Source: Dichetophora obliterata (Eukaryota; Arthropoda; Insecta; Diptera; Sciomyzidae). From it: a stretch of 64,000 nucleotides of DNA. The translations under genes were made by a program, and so were the position numbers. Shown piece by piece: positions 54,131-64,000 of the stretch. Each line of letters starts with the position of its first letter. Positions within the stretch are counted from its first letter, which is position 1. The notes below the pieces were generated by a model that had not been told where the DNA came from, did not search any database, and was given only the letters and a program-made list of their open reading frames with translations. Location of the stretch: positions 194,761,511 to 194,825,510 of the forward strand of contig OY986437.1 in the NCBI GenBank assembly GCA_963920525.1. The letters run 5' to 3'.

Positions 54131-55522
54131 TAACTTGCTAAAAATAAACAATATTACTCATACGCCATGACGTACGTACTTCAAGCTGTTAACCAAAAGC
54201 ATCAGTCGACTTGCGTCTAATGACTCGTTGCATGCAATGTCGTTTGATGAATTCTAAAGGAACCCAACCCCTTATCAGCCCCACCCAATGCAATATATTT
54301 GAAAGACCTGTGCCAATTACATCACTTTTGAGGTTCTTATTTTTTATTTTTTTTTTGTTTTTTAACTTAATGACAGTTAAACGTTTGCGTTCGCACAACA
54401 TTCAGACACAGTAATTTATGTTTTTTTTCGCATTTTCGCCTTTGCCCACCCTCCGCCCCCATTCTCTGTATATTAATCTACATTATTTTTCAGCACAATT
54501 TCTACTACTTTCTAGCATTCTATATTTACGATGTTTGTATGTGTATTTTCACACTTTACCACACAAAGTAGCAGTAAATAAAAGGAACGCATTTTTCTTA
54601 AATGCTGATATCTTAAATAGCAGACAAGACATGCGATGGCATGACAGATAAATGAATGACTGCATGTATGCGAATGGGCGTGTTTGTGTATTTTTGTGTG
54701 TGTATTTGTGTGTTTCTCTGGGCGTTTGTAAATGTGTAATTTTGTACACTTGTTTTCGCTGGTTGTTTTTGACGCTTTGTTTTAAATACGACTGTATGTG
54801 CTTGTGTGTGTGTGATTGAGTGTATGCTTGTGTGTTGGTTGGCTTGTATGACTGTCTGCTTTGCTGTTTGACTGCTCAAACTGCCTTGTCTGCATCGTTG
54901 TTTGCATCGTTTGAAATCTCTCTTATGGTCGCTTAGGTGTTGGCTTCAGCCTCGCCGAGTACAGATTTAAACTCACTTGGACACAAACTTCATGCATTTT
55001 ATAGCTGGGACTTTAAATTTTTTTTTATAGTAAATTTCAAATACTTACCTCTATTGATATGTACATATTTCTGCAAAATTTAGCTTAAAAGATCATGCAA
55101 ATTGTTCTTTGAATTCACTTTTTTTATAAAATTTAATATTTAAATAATTTGTTGCTTTGTTTTTATAAAGTTTTTTGTTTATTACTTACCCTCCATAGTT
55201 TTTGTAACATCAAAATTTCTAGTTTTCGATCTTTGATTGCTTTATTAAATTTACTACACAATAGTCTTGGCTTTAAACTGTTTCTAGGTGTAGTTTTTTA
55301 CTAATATTGAAAAAAAAAAAAAATTCGATATTATAAAGATAGTTCTTATAATTAACTACTTCTTTGAGCAAAACTACTACTTTTTTATTGCCTTTTAGTT
55401 TTTTATGTCTTCTAATTTTTTTTTTCAATCTATCCCTCTTCCTTTCTCTCGCTCTTGCTGTTTAACTTTAAAACTCAAACTTTTGTTGTTCTTTTTTTCA
55501 TATACATTCATGTTTGTTGTAG
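54131..55522 (+). other. Intron upstream of the 39-bp exon
   Basis: It contains TG-rich tracts (54670-54850), which read as TGTGTG with interruptions, and T-rich sequence leading to the acceptor TTTGTTGTAG at 55522. No mobile element was recognised. Confidence 0.6.
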
Positions 55523-55561
55523 GAGCCTCTTACAGTATATTGATGAGGAACTCAAGTTAAG
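55523..55561 (+). CDS. hppy: MAP4K3-type kinase, 39-bp microexon-like linker exon
   Basis: It completes the Met codon from 35938 and reads SLLQYIDEELKLR with the last codon split (AG carried over). Its 39 bp comprise 1 base, 12 codons and 2 bases. Acceptor TGTTGTAG, donor GTAATT. The sequence fits fly happyhour, where LLQYIDEELKLR follows the Ser-rich linker. The next exon is beyond the window, so the downstream intron is at least 8.4 kb. Identification rests on phase, splice sites and the remembered family sequence. Confidence 0.85.
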
Positions 55562-56184
55562 GTAATTATTACAACAACCACCACCACAACAAAAACCAAT
55601 GACTACTACAACAAATCACAAAAAAATACATAAAAAAACATTTCACTGAAAACTTATTTATAGTTCTTAGTATTTTTATTGCGTTTTTACTACTACTTTT
55701 TCTACTATTTTAATTTGAAGTAGCTCCTTTTTTTGGTATTAGTTGGAGTTTTTGTTTTTGTCTTTCTATCCTTGAAATTGGTTAATTTTTGCATTTAAAC
55801 AATCATTCTTTTGTTTAGTAAATATCAAACTTATTCACTCATCACCAATTTACACCTACTCATACATTGCTCACTTGCTTTCTTCTCTTCTATAAATATA
55901 TATTTTCACACTCTCTTTTATTTTTATTCACTTAATCACTTCACTTTTGATATATCCATATTTAAAAGTTTTTCATTGACATCGCTGTAAATGATGGGCA
56001 ATGGGTTAATGTATTAGAGTTAGAGTTAGTAGTGTAAAAAATTACCTATTACTATTTTTTGAGCAATAACTTTATTCGATAATACTAATAAGCTAAAACA
56101 AAAATTGCTTAAACTCTGACTTAAAGTTAAAATGTATTAATTCTTTTTTAGTAAAAACTTTAATTATTTTTATTATTAAATATG
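55562..56184 (+). other. Intron, no gene seen
   Basis: ACAACAACC-type and T-rich simple sequence; nothing else identified. Confidence 0.5.
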
Positions 56185-56382
56185 TTGATTTTATATAATT
56201 TAAATACAAATTCTAAATGTTTGATAGTTTAAATTATACTTGATTTTAAATACAAATTCTAGTTGTTTGATAGTTTAAAATCGTTAATCGATTCGTTTAA
56301 CAACTAGAATTTGTATTTAAAATCAAGTATGATTTAAGCTATCAGACTTTTGGAATTTGTATTTAAATCATATAAAATCAAA
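56185..56382. repeat. 198-bp near-perfect palindrome
   Basis: The left arm TTGATTTTATATAATTTAAA... and the right arm are inverted copies with few differences. The centre at about 56284-56290 reads TTAATCGATT. The half copy at 49675-49760 suggests that the palindrome arose by inverted duplication of a dispersed AT-rich repeat. Confidence 0.85.
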
Positions 56383-56951
56383 ATAATAAATAACAAGGTC
56401 ATTTAGAAAAAACTTTCATTTTTATTATTAATTTTTAAAAAAATTTCACCATTTTCTTTCAAATTCATCCATAAATTTTTGTTGAAAATCAATACATTTT
56501 TGTGTTAAAATTGATGCATTAATGCATTAATTAATTAATTCATTATTTTTTGATAAAAAAATCAATTCATTTTTAATAAAATATTCATGAAATCAATTTT
56601 GCTAAAAAATTATTTATTATAATTTTAGTTTGAAGTTATCAATTTTTTTTTGCTATTAATTAATGTTTGTTGCTTAAATTATCGATATATTTTTTGACAA
56701 AAATTATCGATTAATTTAAGCTAAAAAAATAATAGATTATTTTTACGAACTGTTAATTAATTTTGTTAAAAATTTTTTATAAATTTTTGTTTGAAATTAT
56801 AGAATAATTTTTGTGAAAAAACTATTTTTATTTATTTATAATATGTAATTAAAAAAAATTGTCGATTATTATGTTTTTAAATTATTGATTAAAATTTGTT
56901 GAAATCAGTAGATTCTGAAAAATTTCTGGGCTAATTTCTGGCTAATTAAAT
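56383..56951. other. Extremely AT-rich stretch
   Basis: Loose repeats of AAAAATTATCGATTAATTT-like motifs occur, with no gene. They probably reflect decay of the palindrome-related repeat family. Confidence 0.4.
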
Positions 56952-57850
56952 CAGAGCTTGGTATTTTGCAATTACAATTAATTTCCAATTAAAAATTAAC
57001 GATTACGATTTCTGTAATTGTAATGTAAGGAAAGTATTATTATGATTACTGTAATCGGTATACACTCAAATTACAATTACGAGTGCTGTGAAAATTGTAA
57101 TAGAAACATCTATTGATAACAATTACAATAATCGTTATCAATTCTCACAACTCAAATTACTGTAATCGTAATCATGTTGTTTGTAATTTAATTACTTAGT
57201 AAGAAAGTTATATCACAAATAATGGCGTTTCAATAAAAAAAATGTTCATGTGAATTTGTCTAATTTTTCTCCTTACTATAAGGCAAATACATTGCAATTT
57301 CATTCCGAAACTAATTTATTTTAAACAATACGTTTTTTCAATGATATAAATCACAATGATCTCAATAATAAGGAATGTATAAATTGATATGAGAGAAAAA
57401 CAATTTAATTCTGAAATATTAAAAATCATTATTTTCCTTTAATAAGACTAATTTTTCGAATGAAATATCGAAAAGAGCGTGCTGCCGTGTACTATTCACT
57501 ATTTCAGCACGGCCCCACCGTAGAAAAGAATGTGTACTTTGTGAATTGCATCATGAGAAATGAAGATTTATGCAGTAATTCAATTACAAAAAGAATGATT
57601 ACGATTGCAGTAGTCGTAATTATAATTCTTATTGTAATCATAATAAAGAAATTTTTGATTACGACTGCAGTAATTGTAATTGTAATTTTTTATTAATTAC
57701 GTTTACTGTAATTTTAATTAAAAATATTTTGATTATGATAACAGTAATCGTAATCTTTATTTTTTTTTAAGATTAAGATTATAATTTGTAATTGAAATTG
57801 TAATTTATTTGTTATCAGTTATGAAAGTAATCGATTACATCCCAGCTCTG
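56952..57850. mobile_element. 899-bp TIR element with CAGAGCT ends and ATTACTGTAAT palindromes
   Basis: The left end CAGAGCTTGGTATTTTGCAA and the right end (reverse-complemented) CAGAGCTGGGATGTAATCGA are inverted termini, followed by ATTAC-rich sequence. The interior holds many GATTACAGTAATC-type short palindromes. The right half matches 2605-3115. The flanks agree poorly as an 8-bp duplication, so superfamily assignment (hAT-like from the CAG start) is only suggestive. Confidence 0.65.
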
Positions 57851-58060
57851 GTTAAAACTCTCCAAAATTTTTTTGTTCAAGAATTTTGGACTAACTTTTG
57901 TTATTTGAAATTTAAAATAGTAATCTATTAATTATGTACTAATTTTTGATTTATTTTTGGTAAAAATATAATCGATTAATATTTGTGAATAAATTATAAA
58001 ATAAATTTTTTGCGATTATTTTATTTTATAATCTAATATATAAAATCAAATGGTTGTCCT

Positions 58061-58109
<49 letters not shown>

Positions 58110-58527
58110 TCCGCATAGTCTCGCGCACCGTTTATCCGATTGAGCTGAAATTTTGACACCGAGTACGTTTTATGGCGAGGAATATCAAAGGGGATGTGAA
58201 GAAGTGGGCGCAATTCTGTGGGCGTGGCACTCCAAAATAACTTCTAACGCCTGGACCGATTTCAATGAAATTTGGTATGAAGGTTCAACTGTACCTAAGA
58301 TAAAACATCGGCAAAAACATTCCAAAGACTTCCGCAAGAGGGCGCTTTAAGTAGTGCATTTTTAAGACTCAACTCCTATACGACTTGACCGATTTTGCTA
58401 AAATTTGGTATATGAAATAACCTGACCCTGCAACAGAATTGAGGGAAGAAAACAAAACCTGAACATAAATCTAAGACATAAGACCAACGACAAAAAACGA
58501 AATAGGCTTAGAGCAAACACTTAAAAC

Positions 58528-58700
58528 GATAATTTAGCATTTAAATTTTTTTCTTAGGTTCAATAGTTTTTTATTAATTTGATCAAAGTTGGCGTACCAA
58601 AAAGCGTACGAACTTAAAACGAAAATTTAGCATTTAAATTTTTCTCTAAGGTTCAACATATTTTTATGAATTTGATCAAAGAAAAATCGTACGAGGTTAG
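58528..58700 (+). repeat. Two tandem units of about 85 bp
   Basis: The units share CTTAAAACGA.AATTTAGCAT, then TTTAAATTTTT and TTTGATCAAAG, and start at 58528 and 58613. Confidence 0.7.
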
Positions 58701-59099
58701 AAAATGCTTTTATCAAAACATCTATATATATAAAAATAGATCCTGATTTGAAACGAATGGACCAAAATGTATACTTTCTTCTACGGGTTTGTTTGTAATT
58801 GATACGCGAAGGTTAAGGAACAAAGAAAATAATACCACACTCTTTTAACCGCCCACAAATCAATAAAAATTCTATATTTAAGATGGTTTTGGTCATATAA
58901 AACTAAAATTTGGTAAATAAAAGTTCGTATGAAAACTGTCGGTAATTATTACAGTACAGTACTAAAAATGGGCGTGATGACACTATAACTACGCCTACGT
59001 TTAAGTAAAGATCAAAAGACTTTGAAACTACTGGTCCGATTGAGCTCAAATTTTGGCAATGGATTTTCGTCGAGTACCAGATGGTTTCAGAAAAAATTG

Positions 59100-60240
59100 C
59101 CACCCCCTTTTACCGCCCACAATTACATAAAAATTTGCGATATCGAATAGCTTTGGATTTATGGATCGCACAGCCTCGAAATTCGGTATTTGACCACAAT
59201 TTATACGTGCCGTTTCACAGATGACATTTAATGAAAGTTGAACAAGGGGGAGTGGCACCTCCTATGCAACACGAATTTGTGCTATCGAATTGCTTTGAAG
59301 TTGTAGGTCGCACAGCATCGGAATTTAGCATGCGACCTAAAGTTAGACATGCAGTTTAATTGATTTCATTTTATGGCCATTAGAAAAGGGGGCGTAGCAC
59401 CTCCCATGCAACCCAAATTTGCGATATTGTATAGCTTTAAAGTTATAGGTCACAAAGCATCGGAATTCAGTATTCGCCCTCAATTTACACATGCAGTTTC
59501 ATTGATAACATTTTATGGGCGTTGGACAAGGAGAAGTGGCACCTCCCATATAACCGAAATTTGCGATATCGAGTAGCTTTGGATTTCTAGGTCGTCACAG
59601 CGTCAAAATTCAGTATTCGACATAAATTTACGCATGCAGTTTAATTGATAACATTTTATGGGCGTAGGACTAGGGGGAGTGGCACCTCCCATACAACCCA
59701 AATTTGTGCTATCGAATTGCTTTTGAGTTATAGGTCGCACAGCGTTGGAGTTCGGTACTCAACCTAAATTTACACATGCAGTATTATTCATTTCATTTCA
59801 TGAGCGTTGGACAAGGGTCGTGGAATCTCCCAAAAAATTAAATTTGCGATATCGAATAAATAGCTTAAGAGGCATAGGTCGCACAATATCGGATTTCAGA
59901 ATTCGACTTCAATTTACACATGCAGTTTCACTGATAACATTTTATGGTTTTTCTTAAGGGGGCGTTGCACCTCCCATACAACCCAAATTTGTGTTATCGA
60001 ATAGCTTTGGAGTTATAGGTTGCACAGCGTAATTCAGCGGAATTCAGTATTAGACCTACATTTGCACATGCAGTTTAATTGAAAACATTTTATGAGCGAT
60101 GTACTAGTGGGCGTGGCATTTCCCATACAACCCAAATTTCCGATACCGAATAGCTTTGGAGTTATATGTTGCAGAACTTTCGAATTCAGTATTCGACCTC
60201 AATTTACACATGAAATTTCTATTATGGTGAAATGGTGTTC
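59100..60240 (+). repeat. Tandem array, about 140-bp period, at least seven units
   Basis: A block of the form GGGGG.GTGGCACCTCCCAT, then ACAACC.AAATTTG, then GGTCGCACAGC, then ACACATGCAGTTT recurs. The GTGGCACCTCC parts begin near 59253, 59393, 59533, 59677, 59821, 59964 and 60113. Spacings are 140-150 bp. Units differ by 10-20%, so the array is old or under no constraint. Confidence 0.85.
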
Positions 60241-61025
60241 GTTGATGGCTTCATCACTCATGAACGACTCAACGGATTAAGCTGAAATTTTGACAGTAGA
60301 TTGTTTTCCAACTCTAGATGGTTTATGAAAAAACAATGTTTTGCCACACCTCTTTCACGGCCCAGAAATTAATAAAAATTGAATATTTCAGATTGCTTTA
60401 GACGTATAAAACTTGAACTTGGCATTTTTATTTGTATGGTTACAGTCGGCATCTTTACTAAAAATGGGTTTCCACGCCCGCTTTTCCCGCCAACAAATCA
60501 ATGAAAATGCTATGAAAACTCAGACGGTTCAGTTCGTATAAGACTAAAACTTGGTAATTTAGTTCCAATGCTTACTGTAGTAAGTGAAGTAGAAATGGGC
60601 GTGGTCGCATTATACATACGCCCACTTTTTAAAAATTATTAATACGTTAAAACTACTGGCCCGATGTATGGACGAAATATGGACAGTACGAGATGGTTTA
60701 CGGAAAATTTTTTGCCACTCCTCTTTTTACCGCCCAAAAATAATAAAAAATGCTATATTTCAGACGATTTTGGTCGCATCAGACTAAAATTTGGTAGTTT
60801 AGTTCGTATGCTTACTGTCGGGAACTGTACTAAAAATGGGCGTGGTCACACAATATATACGTCCACTTTTTCAAAAATATTAAAATTGACTACTGAGCCA
60901 CACCTCCTTTAACCACCTACTAATCAATAAAAATGTCATCATAGTTCAGACGGTATTGAATGTGTGTTTTCTATAGACTCCGAAACTAACCGTCGGATTG
61001 AGTTCAAAACTTTCAGAACATGCTT

Positions 61026-62041
61026 GGGGTCGTCCATAAACTACGTTACTGATTTTACGGTTTTTTACCCCCTCCCTCTGCGTTACTTTTCGTAGTGCTT
61101 TTCAAAACCCCTCCCCCCCCCCCATAAAGTAACGTGACATATGAAATAAATTCATTCGAATGATTATATATTTTGACCATATTTCGACAATTTTCACTAG
61201 TATTAGTGACTAGTATGACTAGATACATTAAAGGAACAATTTTAAAAAAATCAATAATTAATATCATCTGTAAAAGCTATTCCATCTGCGATCCAAGATT
61301 CGATGCTCTCAATCACTGGGATAGAAGAAGCTGGTAGCTTTGTTGAGGATTCTTCAAAATAGAATTTTTCATCGGATTCTATGTCGACCCATTCAGATGA
61401 ATCCTCATTTCTAACGCAAGGAAATTCACCTAGTCTTTGACAGAGTACCCTTAAAGGCTACACCCGAACTGCACCAAGTTCTGTGTTTTTGTGTAAATGC
61501 TTTCTGAAAATTGATTTATTTAAATAGTATTTTTTATTCCGATTTATTGTAAACGATATAATACAAACTTATGACAATTCATAGAAGTTTTAAAAACGAA
61601 ATACAAGCCGCAGGTAGGACACGACCTTGAACCAATTTCTTCTGTCTGAGAAGGGCTGTACATGTCATACGGTATCTCCTTTGATCAAGAACATTCAGGC
61701 CTAAACGTCAAAGCCTGTCGCAAAAGCAAAGACCCACATTTTTCAGACGTGTGCTGAGATGGTGAAGGAATACTAAAAGGTTCCTGTGTCGAGGGAAAAG
61801 GTGGTGGAAGAAATCGTTGAAACAAAAGTTAACCATCAATTTAGACGATCAAACATAAACATGTAAGGTTAAAAATTTTTTAAATGATTGTGTTATTAAT
61901 TAGAGGTTTTTCGTCGATTTTTTTAATTTTTGGTAACGTTACAATATCTAAACACCTCCCCCCCTACCGTTACTTATCGTAGTGCATTTCAAAACGCCTC
62001 CCCCCCCCCCTAAATTGGTAACGTAGTTTATGGACGACCCC
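61026..62041. mobile_element. 1.0 kb MITE-like element with GGGGTCGTCCATAAACTACG ends
   Basis: The termini are inverted: GGGGTCGTCCATAAACTACG plus TTAC on the left and the same on the other strand on the right. Both are followed by C-rich or G-rich runs (CCCCTCCCCCC; CCTCCCCCCC). This terminal sequence is familiar from many insect repeats. The minus strand has a 59-codon fragment (61264-61440, GEFPCVRNEDSSEWVDIESD, then KFYFEESSTKLPAS) that looks like a transposase C-terminus remnant. It is inserted in the Helentron-like element. Confidence 0.75.
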
Positions 62042-62201
62042 TTTGCTGTATCACGCAAAATTGAGCGAGAGTTGGATTAGGGGACGTGGCACTGCCCATA
62101 CAATTAAAATTTATATCATAATTTTTTCCCGATTAATATGAAAATTTGTATATGGCAGCAAGGCGGTGTGTGGCAGGACAACGTCCACCGGGGAATACTA
62201 G

Positions 62202-62860
62202 TTAAATATATTTTTTTCCAAAATTCTAATTAGTTGTGCTCCCTTAACCCATTTCAACCCGAACCTAAACTACCGAGCCAAAATCGACAAAACTTCTACC
62301 AGACACTTCAAATAGGCTAACTAAACGGGACAGGCAGATTTTTAGCTACTCAGTTTTGGTTCACGAGAACAAAAACCTAGAAAAAACCCGTGGGGTAACG
62401 GTATCAGAAAATCAAAATTAAAAGGAAAAACGGAAAATTCGATTTTGCTAGTGCAGGATACTTCATTTATAGAAATAAATTTGCCATCAAATATACCTTA
62501 GTAAAATATTGATATGTGCACAAGAATTTTTTATTTTTTCTCCCTGGCTTATAACAATACAATTGTTTTGAGTTTGCCAACATTTTTTTCAAGGATGGAG
62601 TTTGTTAGTCGAACAGAAAATTCTTCTCTTCCTCGTTTTTGTAGTATCGTTAATCGAAAAGAGTGTGAAATCTCGTGTGTGCAATAGAAAATATTTATAT
62701 GGGCACAATTGCTTTTTTGTGTTTTAACTGCTATAACGTAAAAATTACAAAATTTTGTTGATAACCTCAGTAAAGAAGACCATAAACATAACGGTAATAC
62801 ATTTTTGAAACAAAATATGAGCAAATTTTAGAGTTATTTTATTTTTCAAATAAAAATACC
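62202..62860. other. Intronic stretch, nothing recognised
   Basis: No repeat arms or coding signatures that I can support. Confidence 0.4.
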
Positions 62861-63705
62861 ACTTTATCTGAAGAAGATCGTTGAAATATAAAAGGCTTAA
62901 ATGTAGTCGGTATAAAAGTAGGTGCTATAGCTGCTAGGACAAATTGTCACCGAAACACAATAACAAATTTTTTAAAAGACTCTGGCAACTATGCTATAAT
63001 CAATCGTAGTGAAAGAAAATTCGTGATTGACCAACGGCACAAAAAACGAATTCGACGTCTTGCTGTGGAGAAAGGATGAGTTGTGGTGAAATTGCTACGC
63101 ATTTGGATCTAAGGGTCACCAGAAGCAGAATCCAACAAATTTTGGATGAAAATGCCAACGTCAGCTATGAATCGCCCTTCTCTGAACCCAGGCTTCTACC
63201 ATGACAGCATATGCCGAAAAATGCGATAGTGAGAAAGAATTTGGGAATGTCCTATTAAGTGATGAGAAAAGGTTCAACCTTGACGGGCCCGATGGTTGCC
63301 AGAAATATCGGCACAATTTGCGATAGCCACGACAAATGAGGTATGCACGAAATAAGCAAATTGAATGCACAAATGTACATTGAGTTATTTGATGATGAGT
63401 TTATATAGTTCACATGCTATAAATACCAGGATAACTTGACTTTTCAGCAGGACAGCGCACCAACAAATTCTTCCCGAGCCCCAAATGACTTTCAATAAAG
63501 CTGAAATATACCCGTACTGTAGTGACCTGCTGTTTGTCATGACTTGAATCCTATCGAAAACCTGTGGGGCATTCTTTTGGCCCAAGTTTATAAAAACGCG
63601 CGCCCGTTCGAGTCGATGAAGCTTCTAAAAACAATTATTTAAGATGAATGGCAGAAAATCGGTCGCTCCATCCTTAGATCGTTGATGTACTTCATGCCTT
63701 TCCTG
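62861..63705 (+). pseudogene. Tc3-like transposase pseudogene
   Basis: Fragments in order: helix-turn-helix KVGAIAARTNCHRNTITNFL near 62930; SERKFVIDQRHKKRIRRLAV, then a stop; ILSDEKRFNLDGPDG near 63255 (first Asp); LTFQQDSAPTNSSRAP near 63438 (second Asp); and DLNPIENLWGILLAQVYKN near 63545 (Glu). The GPDG after KFNL and WGILLAQVY point to the Tc3-like branch of Tc1 transposases. Several stops and frameshifts, so inactive. The TIRs were not located. Confidence 0.8.
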
Positions 63706-64000
63706 CTTAACCAAGTCATATATAAGAAAGAAAGACATATTCTTTTATAAAATCTATATATATTTCTATTTTATTCCTTAAAATCAATAAAAATAGGTTT
63801 TGCACATATAAGTATTTTCTATGAACTTTTTAAATACGTTATAATTTTTTTAATAACAACAAGTTTTTCAAAAAAGCTATATATTGTTTTACATATAAGT
63901 CCTTAATACTATTTCAATAAAAAAATAATATAAAAACAAATTAAGTTATGTTTGCTTAGAATTGCATTTGAAGTGTTGCACATACAATTATTTTACTGAG
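63706..64000. other. AT-rich end of the window
   Basis: No feature recognised. It may contain the 3' flank of the Tc3-like element. Confidence 0.35.

Larger units (their letters stand above)
58034..62201 (+). mobile_element. Helentron-like (HINE-type) non-autonomous element with tandem arrays
   Basis: It starts with TAATATATAAAATCAAATGG, then TTGTCC and a TCTG microsatellite (58067-58109). It ends with a small hairpin GGACAACGTCC (62176-62186) a few bases before the terminal CTAG and a T (62198-62202). This matches the typical 5' ATATATAAA...GTTGTCC and 3' hairpin-plus-CTAGT layout of fly Helentron-associated elements. A second start-like TCTATATATATAAAAATAGA at 58721 suggests that two elements are joined. 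Inside are the 140-bp array at about 59100-60240, a second unit family at 58830-59000 and 60340-60950, and an inserted MITE at 61026-62041. No Rep/helicase gene was found. Confidence 0.6.

Noticed and set aside
54189..54879. ORFs over the TG-rich intron tract
   Set aside because: Repeated THK/THTQ-like residues arise from TG repeats.
59100..60240. CRISPR-like regular spacing of repeats
   Set aside because: The period is 140 bp with whole-unit similarity and no short direct repeats with unique spacers; the DNA is eukaryotic.
58153..60280. ORFs in the 140-bp tandem array and nearby
   Set aside because: They drift between frames from unit to unit and contain no recognisable domain.

Overview
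The window is eukaryotic nuclear DNA, very AT-rich and packed with transposable elements. It lies inside one large gene. Five exons on the + strand (5861-5959, 6607-6905, 35644-35731, 35878-35938, 55523-55561) are in compatible phase, have consensus splice sites and encode part of a germinal-centre-type Ste20 kinase of the MAP4K3 class, in flies called happyhour (hppy). The exon sequences, the dipteran-style pyrimidine-rich introns and the repertoire of Tc1/mariner, hAT, jockey/CR1-like LINE and Helentron-like repeats point to a higher dipteran fly, perhaps a tephritid or other acalyptrate. The species cannot be read from the sequence.

Layout. 1-5430: a small terminal-inverted-repeat (TIR) element, a dead Tc1-like transposase, a dispersed ATTACTGTAAT-rich repeat and a 5'-truncated LINE. 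5861-6905: two kinase-domain exons. 6906-35643 is a single 28.7 kb intron. It holds a degenerate Tc1 element (7455-9433), a nest of three elements (9640-18177), another LINE, an unclassified transposase pseudogene split by a Tc1 element, several small foldback elements, and a 2.15 kb foldback element (31684-33833) that still carries an intact 276-codon zinc-finger-like ORF. 35644-35938: two short exons 146 bp apart. 35939-55522 is a 19.6 kb intron with an almost intact DD37E transposon (37514-38823), a long-TIR element family present twice, a mariner, a hAT with an 8-bp target duplication, and many small palindromic elements. After the 39-bp exon at 55523-55561 the next intron runs off the window. 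It contains a 0.2 kb palindrome, a 0.9 kb TIR repeat, a Helentron-like element with long tandem arrays (58034-62201) and a Tc3-like pseudogene.

The only evident host function is the kinase. Everything else is mobile or repetitive DNA, nearly all inactivated. The most informative structures are insertions whose boundaries can be read to the base, because the interrupted sequence resumes across an exact target duplication. Examples are a hAT at 12086-13682 inside the transposase of a larger element, and that larger element itself at 9640-18177. Candidates for undescribed biology are three transposase-like protein families that I recognise only as widespread uncharacterised arthropod families: the one in the 9640-18177 element, the SDG..GQN family at 20690-23700, and the zinc-finger ORF in the foldback at 31684-33833.
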